NCBI RefSeq assembly: GCF_026343125.1 | Contig: NZ_JAPEMB010000001.1 | Coordinates: 930,001 to 994,000, forward strand | Length of the DNA: 64,000 nucleotides | Source of the DNA: Streptomyces sp. NBC_00094 | GTDB taxonomy: Bacteria > Actinomycetota > Actinomycetes > Streptomycetales > Streptomycetaceae | Reading direction: 5' to 3' | Shown here: positions 26,869 to 35,853 of the stretch, piece by piece | How positions within the stretch are numbered: position 1 is the stretch's first letter | How the letters are laid out: every line of letters begins with the position of its first letter | Notes under the pieces: generated by a model | What the model saw: the letters and a program-made list of their open reading frames with translations, nothing else | Told to the model about the DNA's origin: nothing | The model's database searches: none | Made by a program: the position numbers and the translations under genes

Positions 26869-29800
26869 CTACGGGACCAGTGCCCAGCCCGTTCTCGCCA
26901 TGGCGGCGGCCGCGCCGAAGGAGGCCGGGTCGTCGGCGATTCCGGCGCCGCCGGTGGCGACGTCCTCGGCGAGGGTGCCGACGATGAGCGCGCCGGCGCC
27001 GACGATGAGCAAGCCGGCGCCGACGTACTTCGCCGCCGTCTGGAGACGCGAGCGTTGCGGTTGCGGTGCGGTCACGGGCACCGGGACCGTCTGCGGTGCA
27101 CGCTGCGAAGCGGAGTAGGTGATGACTCCCTTCCCGGGGTGCTTCGTCGACGACTCGACCTGCAGCATCGTGTTGGGCTGGGTTGCCGACGGAGCCTGCA
27201 TGGGGAGCAGATCGAAGCCGGCCGCGACCCGGCGCATGTCGCCCTGGGCCCTGAGCTGCGCCGTGATGCCGGCGACGTACCACTCCACATCGCCGGCGCC
27301 GGAGTCCTCGGCCCGGCCGCCCTTGTTCTTGGCGTCCCAGACGTAGACCGTGGAGTCCGTCCACAGCAGCAGGTCGGCCCGGCCGCCGTTGGCGATCACC
27401 CTGTTCCGGGGATCGCCCCCGCCCTTGACCGACTGGAGGTCCATGGACACCTGCCAGGTGCCCCCGGGCCGTGCCGCGCCCATCGCCTGGAGCTGTGCCG
27501 CGGCCATCACGATCGCCTGGTCGTGGTGGAGCGTGTACTTCTCCCGCAGGTGCTGGCCCAGGTTGAACGGCTCTCCCGGCTGACGGCCGTCGTCATCGGT
27601 GTACCGCAGGGGGTTCTGGTAGGCGTAGCCGTAGAGCTGGAGGTTCGACGGCTGGTGGACGCCCTCGTTCGACCCGCCGTCCAGGTACTCGGTCAGCGCC
27701 GGGTCGGTGGACTCCCACATCCCGCCGCGCGGGTCGTAGTAGCGCGCGCCGTGGTAGGTGTAGCCGGTCTCCTGGTCGAGCTCCTTGCCGGTGAAGCCGT
27801 ACGGATCCTTCTCGCCGGGGCTTTCGTCGACCCAGGTCTCACCGGACGGGAAGTAGTCCAGGTGCTCGGCCAGCCGGCCGGAGCCGTCCGTGCCGAAGTT
27901 GGCCGACCCCAGTTGGTCGCCGTGGAAGAAGAACTGGTCCTTCTCGTAGGCGTTGCCCGGCTTCGAGGTCTTGGTGGCGATGCGCGTGCCGCCGGCGTAC
28001 ACGTGCTTGAACTCGGTCTGGTTGCGCGCCGTGTAGAACTGGTTCGGGTAGAGGGTGGTCTGGGCTCCGTCCTTGACCACCCGGTTGCCCTGGTCGTCGT
28101 AGGTGAAGCGGACCGACGGCGGCTTGCCGGGCTGGTTGCAGGAGGACGGGTCCTGTGCCTGGTCCTGGTTCTTGGCCGTGTCGTGGACGCAGGCCAGCCG
28201 GTTCTCCTCGTCCCAGATCTGCTGGCGGCGTGGCTTGCCGGGCGCGGACGACACGCTGTCGGTCAGGTTGCCGTCGGCGTCGTAGGTGAGGGTCGCCCGG
28301 CCGATCACGGACGGGGCGTGCGGGCGAGAGGCCGCGTACGCGTAGCTCTGGCTGTACGTGGTGTTCTTCTGGACCTGCTCGTGACCGTTGCCCACGAGGA
28401 TTCCGTGGCGCTGGTCCTTGGCGGTGATGTTGCCGATCGTGTCGTACGAGGTGGAGTAGGTGTAGCGGTCGGTCTTGTTCGCCATGAACCGGAAGGAGCC
28501 CTCGGCGCCGGTGAGCCGGTTCAGGTTGTCGTACGTGTAGGTCTGCTCCGTGGGGCCGCCCAGCTTGGGGGTTTCCGCCGGGAGTCGGGTCACGTTCTTC
28601 TGGCTGGTGAGGTTGCCGTTGGCGTCGTACTCGTAGGCGAGGTTCTGGAACGCGGACCCCGTCGGCAGAGTGGACGTGAGGGTGGCCATGCGGCGGTCCT
28701 CGGCACCGTAGGTGAAGGCGGTGCGGGTGCCGTTGCCCAGTTCCAGTGCGGCGCGGTCGCCGAACTTGTCGTACGTGAGCGACCGGACGTAGGTGTAGTC
28801 GAAGCCGTTCTTGGTGCCGACGGCGGCGCTGATCTGACCGCCACTGTCGTAGGTGTAGGACAGCCGCTCGCCGTCGGCATAGGTGAGGGACAGCATGCGG
28901 TTGAAGCTGTCGTAGCGGTAGCCGGTGGTGAAGGTGCGGACGTGCGGTCCGGGGCCGGGCAGGGTACGGGTCTCCTCGGTGACTTCGCCGAGCGGGCCGT
29001 ACCGCCGTGTCACCTCGCCGCCCGCGTCCTCGATCCTCGTGACCCGGCCGGCGGCGTCGTGCTCCGCGCCCGGCGCGCCGTAGGTGTAGCGGACGTCGTT
29101 GTCGGTGAAGACCGGGTGGCTGATCTCGGTCACGCGGTCGAAGTCGTAGGTGTAGGTGATGGCCTGGTTCTTGGCCGCCAGGTTCGCGGTCTGCTGCCGG
29201 ATCACGTTGCCGGCCGGGTCGTAGCCGGTGACGTTACGGCCGGCGTCCGGGGAGTCGACGACGGTGCGGCGTCCCAGGTTGTCGTAGGCGGAGGTGGTGA
29301 TGTTGCCGTGGTCGTCGGTGACCTTGGTGATCTCACCCAGCGGGTCGTAGACGTAGCTGGTCCAGATCGGCGCGTCGCCGGTCTTCGCGCCGGGCTCGCG
29401 GACGGCGGTCTGCTTCTCCCGTACGTCGCTGTAGGCGGTGGTCCGGTTGCCCTTGGCGTCGGTGGACACGGTCTCGAACCGCACGGTGCCCGCGCGGTCC
29501 TCTCCGAAGCCGTACGCCACCGACGTGGAGTTCCCGTCCGGCAGGGTGGTGCGCAGCGTGCGGTCGAGGACGTCGTAGGTGAGGGTGGTGGGGCGGACGG
29601 TGTCGATGGCGGTGTTGAGGACGGTGCCGGCGTCACCCTTCGGTTCGGTGACGGGGTAGTGCTGCTCGACGGTGCGGCCCAGCGCGTCGAAGACGACATG
29701 GCCGGAGACCGTCATGACGTCCGCGCCGCCGACGGTCGCGTCCTTCTTCGTCTGGACCACGCGGCCGAGGCCGTCGGTGAAGGTGACGGTGTCGATCGTG

Positions 29801-32800
29801 TCGTTCTTCACCGTGCCCGCGGCGTCGCGGTCCAGATGGCGGGTCGCCGCGTACGGGACCGGCGCGTCGGGGTGGTACTCGAAGGCGATCGTCGGCCGCC
29901 CGGCGTCCAGGTCGTGCGGGCCGGTCACGGCGGTGAGGCGGCCCAGCGCGTCGTACTCCGACAGCGTCCTGCGGCCGTTGATGTCCGCGGACTCGGTCTG
30001 CTGGCCGAAGCGCAGGTCGTAGGAGGCGGTGGAGCGATAGCCGAAGCTGTCCACGATCGCCGTGGCCTGCGTGCCGGTCGGCTCGTCGTACTCGTAGGTG
30101 CGCTGGTAGCGCTGGCCCCGGTGGTTCTCGGGTGAGGTGATCGACTTGAGGGTGCCGTCGGCGTTGTACACGAGGTCGGTGACGGCTTCGGTGCCGTTCT
30201 CCAGGTGCGCGGTGTGCCGCGTCACGTCGCCCGTGGTGCAGTTCACCTCGGCGTCACGCGAGCGCATGAGCGTGCCCCCGCCGCGGACCTCCACCGACTG
30301 CCCGACGCCCACGATGTGGGTGTCGGCGCACGCGGTGTAGCTCGTCCTGGTCTCGACGTCGTCAGCGGCACCGGGCTCGCCGTAGTCCACCTTGCGCACC
30401 ACGTTGCCGAGGTCGTCGTAGCTCATCTCGGTGGACGTGGACTGGCCCGGTGTCGCCCCGCCCTCGCCGTCGTACCAGCGTGCCTCGGTCCGCTCCAGCC
30501 GCGGGAAGACCGATCCGGAGAACACCTCCCGCAGCGCGTACGTGTTGAGGGTCTCGGTGAACAGGGCCCCGGAGGCATCGGTGACGGCCTCGCGCGTGAG
30601 CAGGCCGCGGGTGGCGTGGCCGCGGGTGTCGAACTCGCGGACCGTGGCGCGGTAGGGCTTGTCGGCCTCGCCCAGCTGGGTGCTGGTGACGGTGCCGTAG
30701 CCGAGGAACTCGCGCTCCAGGCGGTCGTACTTCCCGGCCTTGTACGAGAAGGAGAACGCCTGGGTGTCGGGGCCGTCGCCAGGCAGGGCGTCGTGGACCC
30801 GCGTGCCGGACAGCAGCCAGCGGGAGCCGGGCTGGTCGTAGGTGTTGCCGTCGCGCGTGTAGGTGAGGTCGATGCGCGAGCCCAGGGGTCGGGTCACGTT
30901 CTTGAGGAGGTTGGTGCGGCCGGTGCGGTTGGCGGCGACGACCAGCTCGTCGTCCTTGTCGGAGGCGAGGTGGTCGGCCAGGCCGTCGCCGTCGATGTCG
31001 CGGATCATCTGCTCGGCGCGCGAGGCGCCGGTGGACACGTTGACGCCCGGGTTGATGATCAGGCAGCCGACCACGAAGCAGATGGGGACGGTGAAGTAGA
31101 CGCCGCCGCCGAGCTGGGCGTTGGAGTCGGCGTTGATGCCGTTGAGGCTGCCGTGGAAGGGGACGGGCTCGGCGAAGCCGGTGCCGGTGTTGAGCGCGAC
31201 CCGCACCGGGTTGCCGGCGAACACCCGGTCGACGCGGCCGTCACCGTTGACGTCGGCCAGCGAGCTCTTCGTCGAGGACGACTGCTGCTGGAAGGAGGCG
31301 CCGCCGCCGAAGCCGTAGAAGTCGGTGTTGAAGCCGATGTTGAGGCCCGCGGTGGAGCCGCGGCCCTCGTTGAGCTTGCCGCCGGGCCAGGGTTCGGCCT
31401 GGGCGAAGCGGTATCCCAGGTTGAGGGCGACGCGGCCGTCCTCGTACGCCCGGTCCGGCAGGCTGTCGCCGTTGATGTCGAGCAGGTCGTACGAGGCGTC
31501 GGCACGGTTGGCGCCGAGGTTGCCGCCGATGCCGAGCGGGGGCATGTCGTTTCCGGCGGAGGAGGTGTCCGCCGTGACCCAGCCGGGCGGGGCGGCCTGG
31601 CCGCGGCCGGTGGCGATGGTGCGCGCCGCGCTGCCCGCGCTGGCGTTGCCGCTGCGGGTGTCGGAGGCGCGGACGGCTCCGCCGGGGACGGACCCGCGAG
31701 TGGTGCCGAGCACGCCGGTCGGGTCGGTGTACTGCACTCCGCCCGCGCCGACCACGTCCGGGAATCCGTCTCCGTTCATGTCGAGGTAGTCCAGCTCGCC
31801 GCGGGCGGTGCCCAGGGCGACGCTGCCGCCCACGCTGCCCACTCCGCCGCCGACCGAGCCGGTCAGGGAGATCTGCGTCGAGTGCGACATGCGGGGCACG
31901 GCGTGCGAGGAGGCCAGGGACTCGGCGGTGGGCAGGCCGATGGTCTGGCCACCGAACCGCGAGCTGGAGGTGGCGGAAGCCGCCACCCAGGTGAACTCCC
32001 CTGAGCCCCAACGGCCGTGTTCGGTGTCCGGGGCGAACGGCACGACGTCGGGCGGGGTGATCTTCGGGTTGTTCTCGAAGGCCTCGCGGTCCCGGTCCGG
32101 GTCGACGTCGGAGGGCAGTCGTTCCCTGATGTTGTCGGCGGTGAGGTCGGTCTGCTTGATCGGCTGTTCGGCGCGGTCCCTGTTGCCGTTGTAGCCGATG
32201 TAGGACCAGCCGCGGTACAGGCGGCCGAAGACGTCTTCGGCGGAGGGTGCGTGCAGGGTGGCGGGCACGGCCGGGCCGCCGTCCACCGCCACCGCGGCGC
32301 TCTCGATCTTCGCGGCGAGCTCCGGTGACGCCGCGGTGATGTCGACGTACAGGTTCTCGCCCGCGGGGGCCGTCACCTCGACCGACGGCTTGTCACCGAC
32401 GTCGAAGGCCTTCTTCGCGAGGAGCGCGCCCTGCTTCTTGACCGTGAGCACCAGCCGGCCCGTGGTGCCCGCGGCGGCCGTCACGTCGGCGGTGACGGTG
32501 AAGGTGCCACCGGGGGACGTGATCGGCTGCTGGACGCCGGCCGGCCCGGAGGGCACGTACGTGTCGATGTCGTACGGGGGCCGGAACTGCAGCGGCTGGG
32601 CGTCGTCGCCGGCCGCCGGGGTCACGCCCTCCGCCTCGGTGTAGCGGGCGAGCGGCGCCCACTGCAGGGCGGTGACGTCGACCGGCGAGTCGGAGAGGAT
32701 CCGCCAGGACAGCTTCTGGCCCTTGGTGACGCGGATCGTGGTGCCGGCCGGGAAGTCCCCGGTCTCGGCCGCGGCGATGGTCTTCTCCACCACCGGTGTC

Positions 32801-35595
32801 CCGGCCTGGGTGATCCGGACGGTGACGTCGTCGGTGGTCGCCGCGGTCTTGCGTACGTCACCGGTCAGCTGCAGCGTGCCGTCCACGGGGACCTCGACGC
32901 TGCCGGCCCGGCCGGCGAGGGTGAAGTCCTTCGAGGCGGCGTAGGAGTGGAGCGGCAGGCCGTTGGCGTCGGTCGCCTCGAAGCCGGTGTACGTGATCGA
33001 CGGGTCCCAGGCGACCTTGTCGCCCGCGCCGTCGAAGACGGAGCCGACGCGGAAGTACAGCCGCTCGCCGCGCTTCACCTCGATCGCGTCCACGCCCTGG
33101 GGGGCGTACGCGGTGTCGTCGCCGGCCTCGATGCGCCGCGACCACAGTTCGCCGTCCTCGTGCTGCACGGCGACGCGCACGCCGTCCGGGCGGGAGAACT
33201 CCGCGCGCTCGTCGGTCTTCTCGAGCGCCACGGTCCCGGTGACGCGGATGGTGCCGTCGTACGGAGCCGTCCACCTGCGCACCGTGTCGACCAGCGGGGA
33301 CGAGTCGATGCGCCGCTCGCGCTCGGCCGTGTAGTCGGGCAGCAGCCCGCCGGTGTCGACCTGGCCCGCGCCGATCGGCACGGGGGTCTGCGAGGCCGGT
33401 CCGTACGTCACCGTGCCGTCCGTGCCGACGCGGCCGAAGCGCACGGACGAGCCGTCGACCAGGTCCACCACGCCGTCGGCGTTGACATCGCTGAAGTAGC
33501 GCCGGGTGGTGGAGACGGTGTCGACGTAGTCCAGCTGTGCCGCCACGCCCAGGTAGCCCTCCACACCCACGGTGAGCGAGTTCGCGGACTCGCTGAGGAT
33601 GCCCGGCAGGTTCCGCAGCTCGGTCGTGGTGTCGGAGAACCTCGGCTCACCGCCCGGCCGCGAGAGGTTCTTGCGGAAGACGAAGCCGCCGCCCTGCTTG
33701 AACACCTTGTCCGGCAGGCTGTCGCCGTCGACGTCCAGCAGCGAGAGGAGTCCCTCGTCGCCGGACCTGCTGTAGCCGGCCTTGATGCCGACCGAGCCGT
33801 TCTTGGAGGCCTTGGCGCCGTAGCCGACGTACAGGTGGCCGCCGACGCTCTTCGAGGTGTTGCCGTGCAGGGCGCCCGCCTCGCCGGCCCCCGGCTTCAC
33901 GCTGTTGACGGCGCCGTTGCGGACGTTGTCGTCCGGCGAGGTCCAGTCCACCTTGGCGAAGGCGTCGTACGCGCCCTGCGCGTCGCGGATGTCGTCGAAG
34001 TACTCGAACGCGTGCCGGTTGAACTCCTTGCCGTCCGCACCGAGGTGGGCGATCGACGCCAGCAGCGTCTTGTTGAACGCACCCGTGGTGTAGGCGAGTT
34101 CGTAGGAGCGGACCGGCTTGTCCTGGAAGCGCACCTCGATCCGGCGGAGCAGGTCGGCCGTCACCCGCTTGAACCCGCCGCGTGCGTCGATCGACACGTC
34201 GGGCCGCCGCGCCTCGCCCAGCTCCCGGTCCCGTACGAACGTCACCGTGTAGGGCCCGTCGGTGTCCCCGAGCCCGGTGTACGAGATCCGCTGCACGTAC
34301 AGGGCGCGGCCGGCGACGGTACCGCCCGCCACACCGGCGTCCTGGACCAGAGCGTGCCGGTAGCGCACCGTGTTGCCGTGCGGGTCGCGCACCTCGCGCA
34401 GGGCCCAGGAGAAGACGTTGCCCGCGTCGTCGGCGAGCGTGGCGCCCTCGCCTCCGTACAGGTAGCGCACCCCGGACTTGTCGGTCACCTCCCAGCCGTA
34501 GGTCGTCGGTGAGTCACCCGTCCGCACGATCCGCTCGAAGCCGCCCTCGACCCGTGCGTGGAAGACCTTGTCGCCGGTGCTCCGGGGTCCGGGTGTCCCT
34601 CGGTGGGCCAGGGGCGTCAGCTGATCGCCGCCCATCAGATAGGTCTCGGTCTCCCGGGCCGCGTCGTAGCGCGGCACACCCCAGCGGGTGTCGACGGAGA
34701 TGGACGGGACGGACAGGTCCCAGCCCGTGCCCAGCCAGCCCTCGGCGGCCGACGAGGCGTACTCCACCGACAGGGACGGCGCCAGGCCGGCACGTCCGGA
34801 CGGCAGTTCGATCGGGTACGAAAGCCGGGCGTCGCCCTGGGAGTTGGCGCCCGGAGCCGCCATCTGGTTGACGCCGGTGACCGGGGAGGCGGCCTGGATG
34901 TTCTGGATCCGGTTCGGGTCCGAGGAGACCTGATCGGGGCCCTCGGGGGCGGTGACCACCGCGTTCACCATGTCGGTGAAGTGATCCGTACGCGAGACGA
35001 CGACCTGCGCCTCCTCGTCGACCGCGATCCGCTCGAGCGCCCGCCAGCAGGTGCCCGCCTCGTCGAAGTAGAAGGTCCTGATGTCGCCCGGGGTGTGCCC
35101 GGAGCTCTTCAGCGCCTCGGAGTCGTACGGCAGGGAGACGGTGATGCCGGTCTCGAAGGTGTGCGGCGTGGGGGTGAACCGGTAGCCCACCGGCCCCTTG
35201 GTGACGTTCTCCATGCCCGCGCCGAGCTCCGGCAGGGCGGCCTGGTCCAGCGGTTCGATTCCGACCTCGGTGGGTTCGGACACCGCCTCGGGCGCGAGCG
35301 TCACCTCGGCACCGGCCCGCGCGACGCGCTTGGTCACCCCGGTGTCCGGGTTGACCCACGCCGTCGACGGGCGCGCGGCCGTGTCCTCGGTACGCGCCGC
35401 AGCCCCCGGCACGCAGCCGCCGAGCGGCTGCACGACGGCGGCCACGGGCACCACGTCCGGCGAGTTCATCTCACTGGCCGAGACCATCGTCACCGGCAAC
35501 GCGAGTGCCAGCATGAGCGCCGGCCCCCGGCTGCGAGCCCATGAGACCCGTGGAATTCTCCACGTCCAGCGATGTCTCCGTACCCCACTGGTCAT
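26869..35595 (-). CDS. Exported SpvB/TcdB/RHS giant protein, putative polymorphic toxin
   Basis: 2908 residues. A long Arg-rich signal sequence ends near residue 45 (ALMLALALPVTMVSASE). The SpvB domain (about 245-320: YPIELPSGRAGLAPSLSVEY) is followed by FG-GAP/VCBS-type calcium repeats scattered over about 600-1540 (DVDGDSLPD, DVNADGVVD, DMNGDGFPD, DINGDSLPD, DVNGDGRVD and DIDGDGLAD), then YD/RHS repeats (about 1650-2500) and the RHS core (about 2590-2668: YGFTGKELDQETGYTYHGARYYDP). After the core comes a variable 240-residue tip containing D2741-x12-D2754-A-K2756, a PD-(D/E)xK nuclease-like arrangement, and a hydrophobic segment near 2855-2875. No immunity gene follows; a terminator and a convergent gene do. 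Confidence 0.85.
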   Translation of the reverse strand: MTSGVRRHRWTWRIPRVSWARSRGPALMLALALPVTMVSASEMNSPDVVPVAAVVQPLGGCVPGAAARTEDTAARPSTAWVNPDTGVTKRVARAGAEVTLAPEAVSEPTEVGIEPLDQAALPELGAGMENVTKGPVGYRFTPTPHTFETGITVSLPYDSEALKSSGHTPGDIRTFYFDEAGTCWRALERIAVDEEAQVVVSRTDHFTDMVNAVVTAPEGPDQVSSDPNRIQNIQAASPVTGVNQMAAPGANSQGDARLSYPIELPSGRAGLAPSLSVEYASSAAEGWLGTGWDLSVPSISVDTRWGVPRYDAARETETYLMGGDQLTPLAHRGTPGPRSTGDKVFHARVEGGFERIVRTGDSPTTYGWEVTDKSGVRYLYGGEGATLADDAGNVFSWALREVRDPHGNTVRYRHALVQDAGVAGGTVAGRALYVQRISYTGLGDTDGPYTVTFVRDRELGEARRPDVSIDARGGFKRVTADLLRRIEVRFQDKPVRSYELAYTTGAFNKTLLASIAHLGADGKEFNRHAFEYFDDIRDAQGAYDAFAKVDWTSPDDNVRNGAVNSVKPGAGEAGALHGNTSKSVGGHLYVGYGAKASKNGSVGIKAGYSRSGDEGLLSLLDVDGDSLPDKVFKQGGGFVFRKNLSRPGGEPRFSDTTTELRNLPGILSESANSLTVGVEGYLGVAAQLDYVDTVSTTRRYFSDVNADGVVDLVDGSSVRFGRVGTDGTVTYGPASQTPVPIGAGQVDTGGLLPDYTAERERRIDSSPLVDTVRRWTAPYDGTIRVTGTVALEKTDERAEFSRPDGVRVAVQHEDGELWSRRIEAGDDTAYAPQGVDAIEVKRGERLYFRVGSVFDGAGDKVAWDPSITYTGFEATDANGLPLHSYAASKDFTLAGRAGSVEVPVDGTLQLTGDVRKTAATTDDVTVRITQAGTPVVEKTIAAAETGDFPAGTTIRVTKGQKLSWRILSDSPVDVTALQWAPLARYTEAEGVTPAAGDDAQPLQFRPPYDIDTYVPSGPAGVQQPITSPGGTFTVTADVTAAAGTTGRLVLTVKKQGALLAKKAFDVGDKPSVEVTAPAGENLYVDITAASPELAAKIESAAVAVDGGPAVPATLHAPSAEDVFGRLYRGWSYIGYNGNRDRAEQPIKQTDLTADNIRERLPSDVDPDRDREAFENNPKITPPDVVPFAPDTEHGRWGSGEFTWVAASATSSSRFGGQTIGLPTAESLASSHAVPRMSHSTQISLTGSVGGGVGSVGGSVALGTARGELDYLDMNGDGFPDVVGAGGVQYTDPTGVLGTTRGSVPGGAVRASDTRSGNASAGSAARTIATGRGQAAPPGWVTADTSSAGNDMPPLGIGGNLGANRADASYDLLDINGDSLPDRAYEDGRVALNLGYRFAQAEPWPGGKLNEGRGSTAGLNIGFNTDFYGFGGGASFQQQSSSTKSSLADVNGDGRVDRVFAGNPVRVALNTGTGFAEPVPFHGSLNGINADSNAQLGGGVYFTVPICFVVGCLIINPGVNVSTGASRAEQMIRDIDGDGLADHLASDKDDELVVAANRTGRTNLLKNVTRPLGSRIDLTYTRDGNTYDQPGSRWLLSGTRVHDALPGDGPDTQAFSFSYKAGKYDRLEREFLGYGTVTSTQLGEADKPYRATVREFDTRGHATRGLLTREAVTDASGALFTETLNTYALREVFSGSVFPRLERTEARWYDGEGGATPGQSTSTEMSYDDLGNVVRKVDYGEPGAADDVETRTSYTACADTHIVGVGQSVEVRGGGTLMRSRDAEVNCTTGDVTRHTAHLENGTEAVTDLVYNADGTLKSITSPENHRGQRYQRTYEYDEPTGTQATAIVDSFGYRSTASYDLRFGQQTESADINGRRTLSEYDALGRLTAVTGPHDLDAGRPTIAFEYHPDAPVPYAATRHLDRDAAGTVKNDTIDTVTFTDGLGRVVQTKKDATVGGADVMTVSGHVVFDALGRTVEQHYPVTEPKGDAGTVLNTAIDTVRPTTLTYDVLDRTLRTTLPDGNSTSVAYGFGEDRAGTVRFETVSTDAKGNRTTAYSDVREKQTAVREPGAKTGDAPIWTSYVYDPLGEITKVTDDHGNITTSAYDNLGRRTVVDSPDAGRNVTGYDPAGNVIRQQTANLAAKNQAITYTYDFDRVTEISHPVFTDNDVRYTYGAPGAEHDAAGRVTRIEDAGGEVTRRYGPLGEVTEETRTLPGPGPHVRTFTTGYRYDSFNRMLSLTYADGERLSYTYDSGGQISAAVGTKNGFDYTYVRSLTYDKFGDRAALELGNGTRTAFTYGAEDRRMATLTSTLPTGSAFQNLAYEYDANGNLTSQKNVTRLPAETPKLGGPTEQTYTYDNLNRLTGAEGSFRFMANKTDRYTYSTSYDTIGNITAKDQRHGILVGNGHEQVQKNTTYSQSYAYAASRPHAPSVIGRATLTYDADGNLTDSVSSAPGKPRRQQIWDEENRLACVHDTAKNQDQAQDPSSCNQPGKPPSVRFTYDDQGNRVVKDGAQTTLYPNQFYTARNQTEFKHVYAGGTRIATKTSKPGNAYEKDQFFFHGDQLGSANFGTDGSGRLAEHLDYFPSGETWVDESPGEKDPYGFTGKELDQETGYTYHGARYYDPRGGMWESTDPALTEYLDGGSNEGVHQPSNLQLYGYAYQNPLRYTDDDGRQPGEPFNLGQHLREKYTLHHDQAIVMAAAQLQAMGAARPGGTWQVSMDLQSVKGGGDPRNRVIANGGRADLLLWTDSTVYVWDAKNKGGRAEDSGAGDVEWYVAGITAQLRAQGDMRRVAAGFDLLPMQAPSATQPNTMLQVESSTKHPGKGVITYSASQRAPQTVPVPVTAPQPQRSRLQTAAKYVGAGLLIVGAGALIVGTLAEDVATGGAGIADDPASFGAAAAMARTGWALVP

Positions 35596-35774
35596 CGTTC
35601 TCGCCCCGACCCTTCACACGCCAAAACGGCACACGACACCTGACACACGGCATGAACTGCGACAGCCCGCAGAGCAGCCACATCCTTCCCGCGGCTTCAC
35701 CACAAAAACAGCAGCAAATCAGCCAGTACGTAAAGGAGTTGTGGATACGGCCATGTCGGTCGTCAGTGAGGTTC

Positions 35775-35826
35775 GACCGGTCCCCGCGCGGGAAGAACAC
35801 CTTCCGCCCGCGCGGAGGATCCGGTC
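35775..35826 (-). terminator. Hairpin after phospholipase C
   Basis: Stem CCGCGCGGG (35784-35792) with CCCGCGCGG (35807-35815), and outer GACCGG/CCGGTC arms, 28 nt past the phospholipase stop in its direction of transcription. The remainder of 35596-35853 is the leader of the RHS gene and shows no clear promoter motif. Confidence 0.6.
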
Positions 35827-35853
35827 GCCGGTTCGGCCTCAGATGAGCCGGGG

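Noticed and set aside
26710..30135. 1141-codon plus-strand open frame opposite the RHS gene
   Set aside because: Shadow of the RHS codon pattern; no ribosome site, composition typical of antisense frames, and RHS/YD repeats on the other strand are unmistakable.
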